In this document: positions 1 to 8,783 of the stretch, piece by piece
Numbering within the stretch: position 1 is the first letter of the stretch
Layout: each line of letters starts with the position of its first letter
Assembly: GCF_013409365.1 (NCBI RefSeq)
Contig: NZ_JACCBA010000001.1
Span: 1,550,001-1,614,000, forward strand
From: Actinomadura luteofluorescens
Lineage (GTDB): Bacteria; Actinomycetota; Actinomycetes; Streptosporangiales; Streptosporangiaceae
Length of the DNA: 64,000 nucleotides
Direction: 5' to 3'
Notes under the pieces: model-generated
The model's input: the letters and a program-made list of their open reading frames with translations, nothing else
What the model was told of the DNA's origin: nothing
The model's database searches: none
Position numbers and translations under genes: made by a program

Positions 1-770
1 ACGCCGAGGGCCACGAGCGCCTCCGTCCAGTCGAGTGACTCGGCGACGCCCGGCGGCTTCAGCAGGTCGGTCTCGCGCATCCGCTGCGCGGCCCGCGCCA
101 CTTGCCCGGCCAGCCGCTCCGCCGCGTCCGGCAGCCGCCGCCTGATGATCGCGACCTCGCGGTCGAACGAGGGGTGCTCCAGCCAGTGGTACAGGCAGCG
201 GCGCTTGAGCGCGTCGTGGACCTCGCGGGTGCGGTTGGACGTCACCACGACCACCGGCGGCCGCTCGGCCCGGATCGTGCCGAGCTCGGGGACGGTGATC
301 GTGAAGTCGCTGAGGACTTCGAGCAGGAACGCCTCGAACTCGTCGTCGGCGCGGTCCAGCTCGTCGACGAGCAGCACGCTGGGGGACGTCTCCAGCGCCT
401 GGAGCAGGGGCCGTGCCAGCAGGAACCGCCGGTCGTAGAGCTCGCCCTCCAGCCGCGACACGTCGCTGACGCCCGCGGCCTCCGCCGCGCGCAGGTGCAG
501 GAGCTGGCGGGGGAAGTCCCAGTCGTACAGCGCCTGCGACGCGTCGAGCCCCTCGTAGCACTGGAGCCGGATCAGCGGCGCGCCGAGGCCCCGCGCGAGC
601 GTCTTGGCCAGCTCGGTCTTGCCGACGCCGGCCTCCCCCTCCAGGAACAGGGGCCGCCCCATCCGCAGGGCGAGGAAGCAGGCCGTGGCGAGCCCCTCGT
701 CGCACAGGTAGCCATGCCTGTCGAGCAGGCCCGCGAGCTCCGCGGGCGATCCGACCTGGTCCACGGTCAT
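1..770 (-). CDS. MoxR-family AAA ATPase (partial, C-terminus beyond window)
   Basis: The protein reads from an ATG at 770 leftwards and runs off the window start, so about 256 residues are visible. It begins MTVDQVGSPAEL and has a Walker A (GEAGVGKTELAK, near residue 45), a Walker B (VLLVDELDRAD, near residue 135) and a sensor-1-like TSNRTREV segment, in the order usual for MoxR/CoxD-type AAA+ ATPases. This family acts as a chaperone that inserts cofactors or remodels partner proteins, often with a VWA-domain (CoxE-like) partner; any partner would lie outside the window. A purine-rich GGGGGAGG lies 9-16 nt before the ATG. It is divergent from the molybdenum enzyme at 961. Whether it serves that enzyme is inference. 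Confidence 0.85.
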   Translation of the reverse strand, partial: MTVDQVGSPAELAGLLDRHGYLCDEGLATACFLALRMGRPLFLEGEAGVGKTELAKTLARGLGAPLIRLQCYEGLDASQALYDWDFPRQLLHLRAAEAAGVSDVSRLEGELYDRRFLLARPLLQALETSPSVLLVDELDRADDEFEAFLLEVLSDFTITVPELGTIRAERPPVVVVTSNRTREVHDALKRRCLYHWLEHPSFDREVAIIRRRLPDAAERLAGQVARAAQRMRETDLLKPPGVAESLDWTEALVALG

Positions 771-960
771 CGGCGCCGCCTCCCCCACGGATCACAGGCT
801 ACTCAGCCCGGGACCCGAGTCACACCTCTGGACCTTCCAGGGATTCCGTCCTACCGCACGCCCGGTCCGCGGCCTCCCGCGAACCTCACCTCCGGCTAAA
901 AACCTGTTAAAGCAGTAGGGAAAGTTGACTTTTGGTCGCGGGCTGAGCAGCATCGGAGCC
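771..960. other. divergent intergenic region
   Basis: About 190 bp separate the MoxR-type gene (leftwards) from the sulfite oxidase gene (rightwards), so both promoters should lie here. I see no convincing -35/-10 pair. An in-frame TTG at 925 could extend the sulfite oxidase, but the ATG at 961 follows a CGGAG and gives a normal Tat N-region. Confidence 0.4.
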
Positions 961-2223
961 ATGCGAAGCGGTGATCCCGGTGACCTGCCCCCCGAGGACG
1001 ACCTGACCGACGAGGCGACCTACGAACGCGTCCGGCTCCCCTCCCGGAGAGGGCTGCTGCGGCTGTCGGCCGGGGCCGGGCTGACCGCCGGCCTCTCCGC
1101 GGCCCTCGGCCCCCGGCCCGCGGACGCCGCGACCGGGATCGTGAAGCCGCTGCCCCCGGAACTGTTCGTCCCTCAGGGCACGAACGCCGAGATGCGGTGG
1201 GAGGCCATGCGCGGGCAGGGGTACCTCACGCCCACCGACCGGTTCTTCGTCCGCAACCATGTCGCCACGCCGCTCATCGACGCGCGCACCTGGCGGCTGA
1301 GGCTGTGGGGAACCGGCCTGCGCGGCGCGCCCACCGAGGACCGCCCCGTCGAGCTCACCTACGAGGACCTCCTCCGGCTCCCGGCGGAGGAGGTCACCGC
1401 GTTCATCGAGTGCACGGGCAACGCGCGCGGGTTCTACACCTCCCAGCAGGGCCAGGAGGTGTCGGGGACGCCCTGGCGGCTGGGCGGGGTCGGGGTGGCG
1501 CGCTGGCGCGGCGTCCGGCTGGCGACCGTCCTGCGTCGCGCAGGTGTCACCCCCGGGGCCGTGGACATCATGCCGCGCGGGCTGGACTCTGAGTTCGTGG
1601 ACAAGGGCGAGAACCTCGGTCGCGTGCGGCGTCCCCTTCCGATCGCGAAGGCCATGAAGGACGCGCTCCTCGCCTACGAGATGAACGGCGCTCCCCTGCC
1701 GCCCGACCACGGCCACCCGGTGCGCCTGGTCGTGCCCTCGTGGACGGGCATCGCGTCCATCAAATGGCTCGGCGACATCCAGGTGGCCGACGAGCCGCTG
1801 TTCTCGCCGTGGAACACCCGCTACTACCGGCTCTTCGGGCCCGGCTACCCCGAGGAGGGGTCGGCGCCCCTGACCCGCATGAACGTCAAGTCCGCGTTCG
1901 AGCTGCCTTGGGGGGCCTCCCTGCCCGCGCGCCCGCACGTCCTGCACGGCCGGTCCTGGTCGGGCAACGGCCGGATCCGGCACACCGAGGTCAGCGTGGA
2001 CGGCGGCAGGACGTGGCGCCGCGCACGCCTGCGGGACCGCCACTCCGGCCCTCGCGCATGGGTCCGCTGGGAGCTGCCGTGGCACCCCGAAGGGCCGGGC
2101 CGGTACGAGCTCCTGGCACGCGCGACCGACGAGACCGGCACCACCCAGCCCGCGACCGCCCCCTACAACACGCTCGGCTATCTCTTCGGCGCCGTCGTCC
2201 GTCACCCGGTCACCCTCACCTGA
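961..2223 (+). CDS. Tat-exported sulfite oxidase-family molybdopterin enzyme
   Basis: This 420-residue protein has the oxidoreductase molybdopterin domain followed by the C-terminal Mo-cofactor dimerisation domain, as in sulfite oxidase/SorA-type enzymes. The N-terminus carries a twin-arginine motif (PSRRGLLRL, R29-R30) and a hydrophobic stretch ending in PADAA, so it is probably exported folded by Tat. Cys151 in ECTGNARG is the expected molybdenum ligand. The later HGHPVRLVVPSWTG and IKWLGDIQV segments are typical of the family. There is no haem domain, so electrons must pass to a separate acceptor. The expected reaction is sulfite to sulfate. The next gene starts 10 nt after the stop and encodes a methanethiol oxidase-type protein, so the two are probably one operon. 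Nitrate reductase-like or other substrates cannot be excluded. The start was placed at the ATG; a TTG at 925 is possible. Confidence 0.85.
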   Translation: MRSGDPGDLPPEDDLTDEATYERVRLPSRRGLLRLSAGAGLTAGLSAALGPRPADAATGIVKPLPPELFVPQGTNAEMRWEAMRGQGYLTPTDRFFVRNHVATPLIDARTWRLRLWGTGLRGAPTEDRPVELTYEDLLRLPAEEVTAFIECTGNARGFYTSQQGQEVSGTPWRLGGVGVARWRGVRLATVLRRAGVTPGAVDIMPRGLDSEFVDKGENLGRVRRPLPIAKAMKDALLAYEMNGAPLPPDHGHPVRLVVPSWTGIASIKWLGDIQVADEPLFSPWNTRYYRLFGPGYPEEGSAPLTRMNVKSAFELPWGASLPARPHVLHGRSWSGNGRIRHTEVSVDGGRTWRRARLRDRHSGPRAWVRWELPWHPEGPGRYELLARATDETGTTQPATAPYNTLGYLFGAVVRHPVTLT

Positions 2224-2233
2224 AAGGGCACCC

Positions 2234-3634
2234 ATGCCACTGTGGAAGCCAGACCCGACGTTCTACGCGTCCCCGCGCGACGCCGCCTCCGCGCCGCCGG
2301 AGAAGCTCGCCTACGTCGCGGCGTTCGACCGGGCCGCCGAGAAGCCGGACGCGATCGCGGTGCTCGACGTGGACCCCGGCTCCGCCTCCTACGGCACGGT
2401 GGTGGGGTGGACCGAGCTGCCCTACCTCGGCGACGAGCTGCACCACTTCGGCTGGAACGCGTGCAGCAGCGCCCTGTGCCCCGGCTCCCCGCACCCGCAC
2501 GTCGAGCGCCGGTACCTGATCGTCCCCGGGCTGCGGTCGTCGCGGGTGTACGTCATCGACACCAAGGACGACCCCGTCGCCCCGAAGATCGTCAAGACGC
2601 TGGAGCCGGACGAGCTGGCCAAGCGCGCCGGGTACTCGCGCCCGCACACCGTCCACTGCGGGCCGGAGGGCCTCTACCTGACCGCCCTCGGCGGGGCGAA
2701 CGGCGAGGACGGCCCCGGAGGGATCGCGCTGCTCGACCACACCTCGTTCGAGGTCCTCGGACGCTGGGAGGTCGACCGGGGCCCGCAGCACTTCGCCTAC
2801 GACGCCTGGTGGCACATCGCGCACGACGTGCTCGTCGCGTCCGAGTGGGGCACCCCGTCCATGATCGAGGACGGTGTCGTCGGGGAGTTGCTGCTCGGCC
2901 GCAAGTACGGGCACTCGCTGAACTTCTTCGACCTGCGCAAGCGCAAGCACGTCCAGACGGTCGACCTCGGGGACGAGCACCAGATGGTCCTGGAACTGCG
3001 CCCCGCGCACGACCCGACGAAGCTCTACGGGTTCGCGGGCGTGGTCGTCAGCGTCGAGGACCTGTCGGCGTCGGTGTGGGTCTGGCACCGCGACGGCGAC
3101 CGGTGGGCCGCGACCAAGGTCATCACGATCCCCGCCGAGCCCGCCGATCCGGACTCCCTGCCGCCCGTCATCCGGCCGTTCGGGGCCGTGCCGCCGCTCG
3201 TGACGGACATCGACCTGTCCGTGGACGACCAGTGGCTGTACGTCTCGTGCTGGGGCACCGGCGAGCTCAAGCGCTACGACGTCAGCGACCCGTTCCACCC
3301 GGTCGAGGCGGGCTCGGTGCGCATCGGCGGCATCGTCGACCGGACCCCCCACCCCGCCGACCCCGGGCGCCCCCTCGCGGGCGGGCCGCAGATGGTGGAG
3401 GTCAGCCGCGACGGCGAGCGCGTCTACGTCACCAACTCGCTCTACGGCTCCTGGGACGACCAGTTCTATCCCGACGGCGTCGGCGCGTGGATGGCCAAGC
3501 TCGACTCCACCCCGGACGGCTTCTCCTTCGACGAGCGGTTCTTCCCCAGCGGCGACGCCTTCCGCGGACGCCGCCCGCACCAGACGCGCCTCCAGGGCGG
3601 CGACGCCTCCTCGGACTCCTACTGCTACCCGTGA
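2234..3634 (+). CDS. SBP56/selenium-binding-type methanethiol oxidase
   Basis: The 466-residue product matches the SBP56/SELENBP1 family in length and motifs: HHFGWNACSSALC (Cys77 at the position of the selenium-binding cysteine; the second cysteine of the animal CSSC is Ala here), RPHTVHCGP, GPQHFAYDAWWHIAHD, GHSLNFFDL and DEHQMVLELRPAHDP. Several of these histidines are expected metal ligands. Characterised members are copper-dependent methanethiol oxidases that convert methanethiol to formaldehyde, hydrogen sulfide and hydrogen peroxide. No signal peptide is evident. An AAAGGG ribosome-binding site precedes the ATG. It lies between the sulfite oxidase (10 nt gap) and a membrane protein that overlaps it by 4 nt, which suggests a sulfur oxidation role. 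Substrate is inferred from family. Confidence 0.88.
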   Translation: MPLWKPDPTFYASPRDAASAPPEKLAYVAAFDRAAEKPDAIAVLDVDPGSASYGTVVGWTELPYLGDELHHFGWNACSSALCPGSPHPHVERRYLIVPGLRSSRVYVIDTKDDPVAPKIVKTLEPDELAKRAGYSRPHTVHCGPEGLYLTALGGANGEDGPGGIALLDHTSFEVLGRWEVDRGPQHFAYDAWWHIAHDVLVASEWGTPSMIEDGVVGELLLGRKYGHSLNFFDLRKRKHVQTVDLGDEHQMVLELRPAHDPTKLYGFAGVVVSVEDLSASVWVWHRDGDRWAATKVITIPAEPADPDSLPPVIRPFGAVPPLVTDIDLSVDDQWLYVSCWGTGELKRYDVSDPFHPVEAGSVRIGGIVDRTPHPADPGRPLAGGPQMVEVSRDGERVYVTNSLYGSWDDQFYPDGVGAWMAKLDSTPDGFSFDERFFPSGDAFRGRRPHQTRLQGGDASSDSYCYP

Positions 3635-4269
3635 ACGACGGGTCGCTCGCCGCCCTCGTCGCGCTCGGCGCGTTCCACGGCCTCAACCCGGCCATGGGAT
3701 GGCTGTTCGCCGTGGCCCGCGGACTCCAGGAGCGCAGCCGGTCCCTCGTGCTGCAGTCGCTCCCGGCCATCGCCGCGGGCCACGCCGCCTCCGTCGGCGC
3801 CGTCGCCGTCCTGGTCGCCCTCACCCGCTCCGTCGTCGCGACCCGCGCGGTCGCGATCGGCGGCGGGGCCGTGCTCGTCGGGTTCGGCCTGTGGCGGCTG
3901 CTGTCGCGGCGCCACTTCCGGTGGGTCGGCATGCGGATCTCGCTGTGGCAGCTCGCCGGCTGGTCGTTCCTGATGTCGTCGGTGCACGGCGCGGGCCTGA
4001 TGCTGCTGCCCGTGCTCACCTCGTCCGGGACGGCCCCGGCGGGCCACGACCACGGCCTGGCGTCGTCCTCCGGCAGCGCCCTGTCGACCGGGATCTTCGT
4101 CACCGCCGTGCACACCCTGTCGATGTTCACCGTGGCCGGAGTGATCGCCGTGCTCGTCTACGAGGTCGTCGGCCTGGCCGTCCTGCGCCGTGCCTGGTTC
4201 GACCTCGACCGCGTGTGGGCCGTCGCCCTCATCGGCGCCGGCACCGTCACCGCCTTCACCGCCTGGTGA
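3631..4269 (+). CDS. polytopic membrane protein coupled to methanethiol oxidase
   Basis: Translation most likely starts at the GTG at 3631, inside the last codons of the methanethiol oxidase gene (GTGA overlap), giving 212 residues. I count about six hydrophobic segments. Two similar His-Gly motifs, FHGLNPAMGW near the N-terminus and VHGAGLMLLP in mid-protein, and a GHDHG loop suggest metal or small-anion handling; the HGxNPAxG pattern faintly recalls UreH/NicO-type transporters. I do not recognise a named family. Translational coupling argues that it serves the oxidase, for example in copper supply, sulfide or sulfite export, or electron transfer; these are guesses. It ends 9 nt before the convergent PH-domain gene. 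Confidence 0.7.
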   Translation: MNDGSLAALVALGAFHGLNPAMGWLFAVARGLQERSRSLVLQSLPAIAAGHAASVGAVAVLVALTRSVVATRAVAIGGGAVLVGFGLWRLLSRRHFRWVGMRISLWQLAGWSFLMSSVHGAGLMLLPVLTSSGTAPAGHDHGLASSSGSALSTGIFVTAVHTLSMFTVAGVIAVLVYEVVGLAVLRRAWFDLDRVWAVALIGAGTVTAFTAW

Positions 4270-4278
4270 CCCGAGGGG

Positions 4279-4749
4279 TCAGGCGGGGTCGGGGGCTTCG
4301 CCTCGGGTGTGGAGGAGGGCGCGGAGTTCGGTGAGCTGGTGGGCGGCGCGGGCCTTCTCGGCGCCGTTGATGCCCATGGCGGGCAGGGAGGTGCCGTCGG
4401 CCAGGTCGAGGGTGGGCCACGGGTCGCCGGTGGTCATGGTGACGTCGACGACCTCGGGCCATTCGAGGCGGCGGGTGCGGAAGGCGTTGACGACCGTGAG
4501 ACCGGAGTCGTCGGCGCTGACGCGGCAGCGGGCCAGCATGTGCAGGACCCAGGCGACCACCGCGGCGAAGGCGACCATCAGGATCCGGTCGAACAGCTTG
4601 AACTGCGGCGCCACCACCACGGCGAGCACGATCATGCCGAGCACGATCACCCCCGCCGTGGTGTAGGCGACGAGCCGGGTGGTGCGGGGGCGCCACACCG
4701 CCGGCAGGGCCGGAAGGTCAGTCAACGATCTTCGCGATGGGGATCTCAA
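4279..4749 (-). CDS. PH-domain (bacterial PH) membrane-anchored protein
   Basis: The reading frame encodes 156 residues: a basic N-terminus, two adjacent hydrophobic segments (about residues 26-47 and 54-70), then a soluble domain with VSADDSGLTVVNAFRTRRLEWPEV, the usual pattern of small actinobacterial PH domains. The role is unknown; a membrane-associated scaffold is likely. The gene lies directly downstream of hisG. The full frame begins at a TTG at 4749 inside the hisG 3' end, and a GTG at residue 18 would give a non-overlapping shorter form, so the start is uncertain. Co-transcription with hisG is likely. Confidence 0.65.
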   Translation of the reverse strand: MRSPSRRSLTDLPALPAVWRPRTTRLVAYTTAGVIVLGMIVLAVVVAPQFKLFDRILMVAFAAVVAWVLHMLARCRVSADDSGLTVVNAFRTRRLEWPEVVDVTMTTGDPWPTLDLADGTSLPAMGINGAEKARAAHQLTELRALLHTRGEAPDPA

Positions 4750-5593
4750 GGATGTCGTGGGCGCCCGCCGCCTTCAGCGCCGGGATCAGCGTGTTGACGC
4801 CGCGCTTGGCGACCACCGACTCCACGGCGTTGGACTCGCCGCCGGCCAGCGAGGTGACCGTGGGCGAGGACATCGCGGGCATGATGTCCAGGACCTGCTG
4901 CAGGTCGGCGTGCGCGACGTTCAGCTTCAGCAGCACCTTGCCGCGGGCGCGGATCACGCCCTGCAGCAGCAGCGAGATGTCCTCCATCGCGGCGCGCTTC
5001 TCGGCGTCCTCGTAGGCCTCGCGGTTCGCGACCAGCTCGGTGTAGCTGGTCAGGAGCGTGTCGAGGATGCGCAGGCCGTTCTTGCGCAGCGACGAGCCCG
5101 TCTCGGTGAGGTCGACGATCGCGTCGACGATGTCGGGCACCTTCGCCTCGGTCGCGCCGTAGGACGGGACGACCGTGGCCTTCACGCCGTGCTGGTCGAG
5201 GAACCGCTTGGTCATCGCCGGGAACTCGGTGGAGATCCGCACGCCCTCCGGCAGGTCCGCCACGGACCGCCAGGGCGCGCCGTCCGGCACCGCCATGATC
5301 ACGCGGACCGGGTTGGAGGTCGCCTTGGAGTACTTCAGCTCGCCGAGGCTGACGACGTCGGCGTCGGTCTCGGTGATCCAGTCGCGGCCGGTGATGCCGA
5401 GGTCGAACAGGCCCTGTTCGAGGTAGGTCGGGATCTCCTGCGGGCGCAGGACCCGGACGCGGTCGATGCGGGGGTCGTCGATGGAGGCGCGGTAGTCGCG
5501 GTCCGAGGCGCGCTGGACGGTGAGGTCGGCGGCGTCGAACAGCTGCATGGTCGCCTTCTCCAGCGACCCCTTGGGCAGAACGAGTGACAGCAC
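4718..5593 (-). CDS. hisG: ATP phosphoribosyltransferase, long form
   Basis: The 291-residue product starts MLSLVLPKGSLEK and contains EQGLFDLGITGRDW and the PRPP-binding segment DAIVDLTETGSSLRKNGL, all diagnostic of HisG. Its length and the C-terminal AHADLQQVLDIMPAM region show the long, homohexameric form with a regulatory domain, which is normally feedback-inhibited by histidine and does not need HisZ. It catalyses the first step of histidine biosynthesis, joining ATP and PRPP. It is separated from ribH by only 65 nt. Its usual partner hisE, which follows ribH in Streptomyces as I remember it, is not present. It may be read from the riboflavin operon or from a promoter in the short gap. 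Confidence 0.95.
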   Translation of the reverse strand: MLSLVLPKGSLEKATMQLFDAADLTVQRASDRDYRASIDDPRIDRVRVLRPQEIPTYLEQGLFDLGITGRDWITETDADVVSLGELKYSKATSNPVRVIMAVPDGAPWRSVADLPEGVRISTEFPAMTKRFLDQHGVKATVVPSYGATEAKVPDIVDAIVDLTETGSSLRKNGLRILDTLLTSYTELVANREAYEDAEKRAAMEDISLLLQGVIRARGKVLLKLNVAHADLQQVLDIMPAMSSPTVTSLAGGESNAVESVVAKRGVNTLIPALKAAGAHDILEIPIAKIVD

Positions 5594-5658
5594 GGATCAG
5601 CCTTTCGATCAGGACGGGTACGGGATACCGGGACGTTCGGGGCTCTGGCGCCCCCCGC

Positions 5659-6171
5659 TCAGGAGCCCAGATGCTCCAGGCCGTGCCTGGCGTGACCGTG
5701 ATGCCGCAGACCTCGCAGGGTCAGTGCCGTGTCGAGTGCGGCCACAGTCGCCTCCCATCCCTTGTCCTCGGAGCTGCCAGGCAGCCCGCTGCGTTCCAGT
5801 GCCTGCTCAATGGTGTCACAGGTGAGCACCCCGTTGCCCACCGGAGTCGACTCGTCCAGCGCGATGCGGGTCACACCGGCGGTCACCGAGTCGCACACGT
5901 AGTCGAAATGGGCGGTGGCGCCTCGGATGACCGCGCCGAGGCAGACGACCGCGTCGAGGTCGCGGGCCATCTGCTGGGCGATTACGGGCAGTTCGAGCGC
6001 GCCGGCGACGCGGGCCACGACCGGCTCCTCCACGCCGCACGCCTTCGCCGCGGCGAGCGCCCGCTCCAGCAGCCGGTCGGTGACGCGCTCGTGCCAGCGG
6101 GTGCACACGATGCCGAGCGTGAGCCCGGCCGCGTCGACCGTGATGTCCTCGGGGCGTCCCGCGCCGCTCAT
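5659..6171 (-). CDS. ribH: 6,7-dimethyl-8-ribityllumazine synthase
   Basis: The 170-residue product contains [21 protein letters not shown], the [11 protein letters not shown] segment, the phosphate-binding [16 protein letters not shown] loop and [17 protein letters not shown], all classical lumazine synthase motifs. It condenses the ribityl-aminopyrimidine with 3,4-dihydroxy-2-butanone phosphate in the penultimate step of riboflavin synthesis. The ATG at 6171 overlaps the ribBA stop (ATGA), so translation is coupled. The C-terminus carries a short histidine-rich tail ([16 protein letters not shown]). It is the last riboflavin gene of the operon. Confidence 0.96.
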   Translation of the reverse strand: MSGAGRPEDITVDAAGLTLGIVCTRWHERVTDRLLERALAAAKACGVEEPVVARVAGALELPVIAQQMARDLDAVVCLGAVIRGATAHFDYVCDSVTAGVTRIALDESTPVGNGVLTCDTIEQALERSGLPGSSEDKGWEATVAALDTALTLRGLRHHGHARHGLEHLGS

Positions 6172-7475
6172 GAGAGTCCCTCGCTCTGGTGCCGGGTTCC
6201 GATCTGGTGGCCGAGTTCGATCTGGTGGCCGAGGCGGTCGCGCTTGACCGTCAGGTAGCGCCGGTTGTGCTCGGTGACGATGACGGGCATGGCCTCGCGG
6301 CCCCGCACGTCCACCCCGAAACCGCCCAGTCCCCTGAGCTTGTCCGGGTTGTTGGTGAGCACCCTTACCGAGCGTACGCCCAGCTCGCGCAGCATGTGGC
6401 CGGCGTTGGAGTACTCGCGCGCGTCGGCGGGCAGCCCCAGCTCCAGGTTGGCGTCGACGGTGTCGGAGCCGTTGTCCTGGAGGGCGTACGCCTGGAGCTT
6501 GGCGAGCAGGCCGATCCCGCGTCCCTCGTGCCCGCGCAGGTAGAGCACGACGCCGCGGCCCTCTTCGGCGATCCGCTCCATGGCGGCGTCGAGCTGGGTT
6601 CCGCAGTCGCAGCGCTCGGAGTGCAGGACGTCGCCGGTGAGGCACTCGGAGTGGGCCCTGACCAGGACGTCCTCGCCGTCGCCGAGGTCGCCCAGCACGA
6701 GCGCGATGTGCTCGCCGCCGTCGATGGCGCTGGAGAACCCGACCGCGCGCCACATCCCGAACCGGTTGGGCAGGCGGGTCTCGACGACGCGGGTCACCAT
6801 CGCCTCGGTGCGCCTGCGGTACTCGGCGAGCTGCTCGATCGAGATGAGCTTGAGTCCGTGCTCCTTGGCGAAGACCTGGAGCTCGGGCAGGCGCGCCATG
6901 GTGCCGTCCTCGTTCACCACCTCGGCGAGGACGCCGGCCGGGGCGAGCCCGGCGAGCCGGGCGAGGTCGACGGCGGCCTCGGTGTGGCCGCGCCGGCGCA
7001 GGACGCCGCCCTCGCGGTAGCGCAGCGGGAAGATGTGGCCGGGGCGGACGAAGTCGCCGGGCTCGGACGCCGAGTCGCACAGCGTGCGGATCGTGTGCGC
7101 CCGGTCGGCGGCGGAGATGCCGGTGGCGATGCCGAGACGGGCGTCGACGCTGATCGTGTAGGCGGTGCGCATGCGCTCGGTGTTCTGCGCGGTCATCAGC
7201 GGGATCTGCAGCCGGTCGAGGTCGGCGCCCTCCATCGGGACGCAGATGACGCCGCTGGTGTAGCGGATCGTGAACGTCAGCAGCTCGGGCGTCGCCTTCG
7301 ACGCCGCGAAGATGATGTCGCCCTCGTTCTCGCGGTCCTCGTCGTCGACGACCACGACGGGCAGGCCCGCCGCGATGTCGGCGACCGCCGACTCGATGGA
7401 GTCGAAGATCCCCGTGTTCCCGGCCACCGTGCCCTCGGTTCCCGTGCCGTTCAGCGCCGTGTCGTTGCCGCTCAT
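6168..7475 (-). CDS. ribBA: bifunctional DHBP synthase / GTP cyclohydrolase II
   Basis: The 435-residue protein joins an N-terminal 3,4-dihydroxy-2-butanone-4-phosphate synthase ([12 protein letters not shown], then [16 protein letters not shown]) to a C-terminal GTP cyclohydrolase II, whose zinc site is the [18 protein letters not shown] segment and whose substrate region includes [10 protein letters not shown]. It supplies both branches of riboflavin synthesis. The ATG at 7475 overlaps the stop of the upstream transporter gene. An open frame continues upstream, but that extension only shadows ribM; the ATG before SGNDTALNG is the sensible start. The C-terminal tail is enriched in GHQI-type repeats. 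Confidence 0.96.
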   Translation of the reverse strand: MSGNDTALNGTGTEGTVAGNTGIFDSIESAVADIAAGLPVVVVDDEDRENEGDIIFAASKATPELLTFTIRYTSGVICVPMEGADLDRLQIPLMTAQNTERMRTAYTISVDARLGIATGISAADRAHTIRTLCDSASEPGDFVRPGHIFPLRYREGGVLRRRGHTEAAVDLARLAGLAPAGVLAEVVNEDGTMARLPELQVFAKEHGLKLISIEQLAEYRRRTEAMVTRVVETRLPNRFGMWRAVGFSSAIDGGEHIALVLGDLGDGEDVLVRAHSECLTGDVLHSERCDCGTQLDAAMERIAEEGRGVVLYLRGHEGRGIGLLAKLQAYALQDNGSDTVDANLELGLPADAREYSNAGHMLRELGVRSVRVLTNNPDKLRGLGGFGVDVRGREAMPVIVTEHNRRYLTVKRDRLGHQIELGHQIGTRHQSEGLS

Positions 7476-8113
7476 GCGGTCACCGCCTTTTGCGTGGAGT
7501 TGCGCTCGCCCCGGGACTCCCGGAGCCAGTTCCTGAACCCGACCATCACCATCACGAAGAAGATCCCGTAGACGGCGCCGGAGACGTACAGCCCGGACTT
7601 GAGCGCCAGCGGCACCCCGACCAGGTCGACCAGCACCCAGACGATCCAGAAGTCGACGAGCGCGCGGCTCTGCGCGAACGTCGCGACCGCGCTGCCGACG
7701 AAGATGTAGGCGTTCGCCCACGGCGACCAGGCGACCTTCAGCCAGTCGAGGTGCACGAACAGCTCGGCGACCACGGCCGTGCCGAGCAGGAGCGCGACGA
7801 GCAGCACGGCGCGCTCCCTGACCGTCGCCTGCCGCACGACGAGCCCTTCGGCCTCGCTCCGCCCCCGGGTCCACATGAACCATCCGTAGAGGGCGAGCCC
7901 GCAGAAGAGGATCTGCTTGAGCGCGTTCCCCGGGACGTTCGCGTGCAGCGAGGCCGCGAGCAGCAGGAGGGCGCCGACCAGCTGCACCGGCCAGGTCCAG
8001 AGGGTCTTGCGCATGGCGAGCCAGACCACGGCGAGCGACAGGACGTTGCCGGCGAGATCGGTCCACAGGATGTGCTCGCCGAAGACCTCGAATCCGGCGC
8101 CGAGCCAGTTCAA
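7472..8113 (-). CDS. ribM: RibM/PnuC-type riboflavin transporter
   Basis: The 213-residue protein has about seven hydrophobic segments and PnuC-family signatures ([40 protein letters not shown], read in two parts). PnuC paralogues inside actinobacterial riboflavin operons are known as RibM and take up riboflavin or its analogues rather than nicotinamide riboside. Here it sits between ribE and ribBA behind an FMN riboswitch, which fits RibM. The apparent start is a TTG at 8113 that overlaps the ribE stop (TTGA), and the gene's own stop overlaps the ribBA ATG, so expression depends on coupling. The nearest alternatives are further inside the first membrane segment. Confidence 0.85.
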   Translation of the reverse strand: MNWLGAGFEVFGEHILWTDLAGNVLSLAVVWLAMRKTLWTWPVQLVGALLLLAASLHANVPGNALKQILFCGLALYGWFMWTRGRSEAEGLVVRQATVRERAVLLVALLLGTAVVAELFVHLDWLKVAWSPWANAYIFVGSAVATFAQSRALVDFWIVWVLVDLVGVPLALKSGLYVSGAVYGIFFVMVMVGFRNWLRESRGERNSTQKAVTA

Positions 8114-8703
8114 GACCGGTCTCCGAGCATCCGCTCGACGTACTTGGCGACGACGTCCACCTCGAGGTTGACCGGGTCGCCGGGCCGCTTGTGGCCGAGG
8201 GTGGTCAGCGCGAGCGTCGTCGGGATGAGGGCGACGCTGAACCGGTCGGCGCCCGCCTCGACGACCGTGAGGCTGATCCCGTCGATGGTGATCGAGCCCT
8301 TGTCGACCAGGTAGCGGCTCAGCTCGGCGGGCAGGGACACCGTCACCACGTCCCACCGCTCCCCCGGCTCGCGGGAGACGATCGCGCCGACGCCGTCGAC
8401 GTGGCCCTGGACGAGGTGGCCGCCCAGCCGGTCCGACAGCCGCACGGGACGTTCGAGGTTGACCTTGGAGCCCGGCTCCAGCACGCCCAGGCTGGACTTG
8501 TCGAGCGTCTCCTTGATGACGTCGGCGGTGAAGACCTCGCCCTTGACGTCCACCACGGTGAGACAGACGCCGTTGACCGCGATCGACGCGCCGTGCACGG
8601 CGTCCTGGACGACCAGCGGCCCGCGGACCGCGAGCGCGACCGAGTCCCCCTGGGGCTCGATCGCCACGATCTCGCCGAGCTCCTCGACGATGCCGGTGAA
8701 CAT
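8110..8703 (-). CDS. ribE: riboflavin synthase alpha chain
   Basis: The 197-residue product begins [10 protein letters not shown] and shows the internal duplication of riboflavin synthase: [12 protein letters not shown] in the first barrel and [12 protein letters not shown] in the second, with [18 protein letters not shown] between them. It dismutates two lumazines to riboflavin. It is the first gene after the FMN riboswitch, with GGAGG about 10 nt before the ATG. The C-terminus (ERMLGDRS) overlaps the TTG start of ribM. Length and motifs are complete. Confidence 0.96.
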   Translation of the reverse strand: MFTGIVEELGEIVAIEPQGDSVALAVRGPLVVQDAVHGASIAVNGVCLTVVDVKGEVFTADVIKETLDKSSLGVLEPGSKVNLERPVRLSDRLGGHLVQGHVDGVGAIVSREPGERWDVVTVSLPAELSRYLVDKGSITIDGISLTVVEAGADRFSVALIPTTLALTTLGHKRPGDPVNLEVDVVAKYVERMLGDRS

Positions 8704-8783
8704 CTCCCGGGCCTCCTAGATCAGTGGCTCCGGGGGACGCGAGAGACGTACGTACGTCCTGATACACCCCTGGTCAGGGGCGT

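Noticed and set aside
907-2235. Long minus-strand open frame (442 codons) over the sulfite oxidase gene
   Set aside because: The plus-strand protein has clear family motifs; the antisense frame is low-complexity Arg/Pro/Gly and arises from high GC.
7472-8113. Nicotinamide riboside transporter PnuC
   Set aside because: The fold is PnuC-like but its place in the FMN-controlled rib operon favours RibM.
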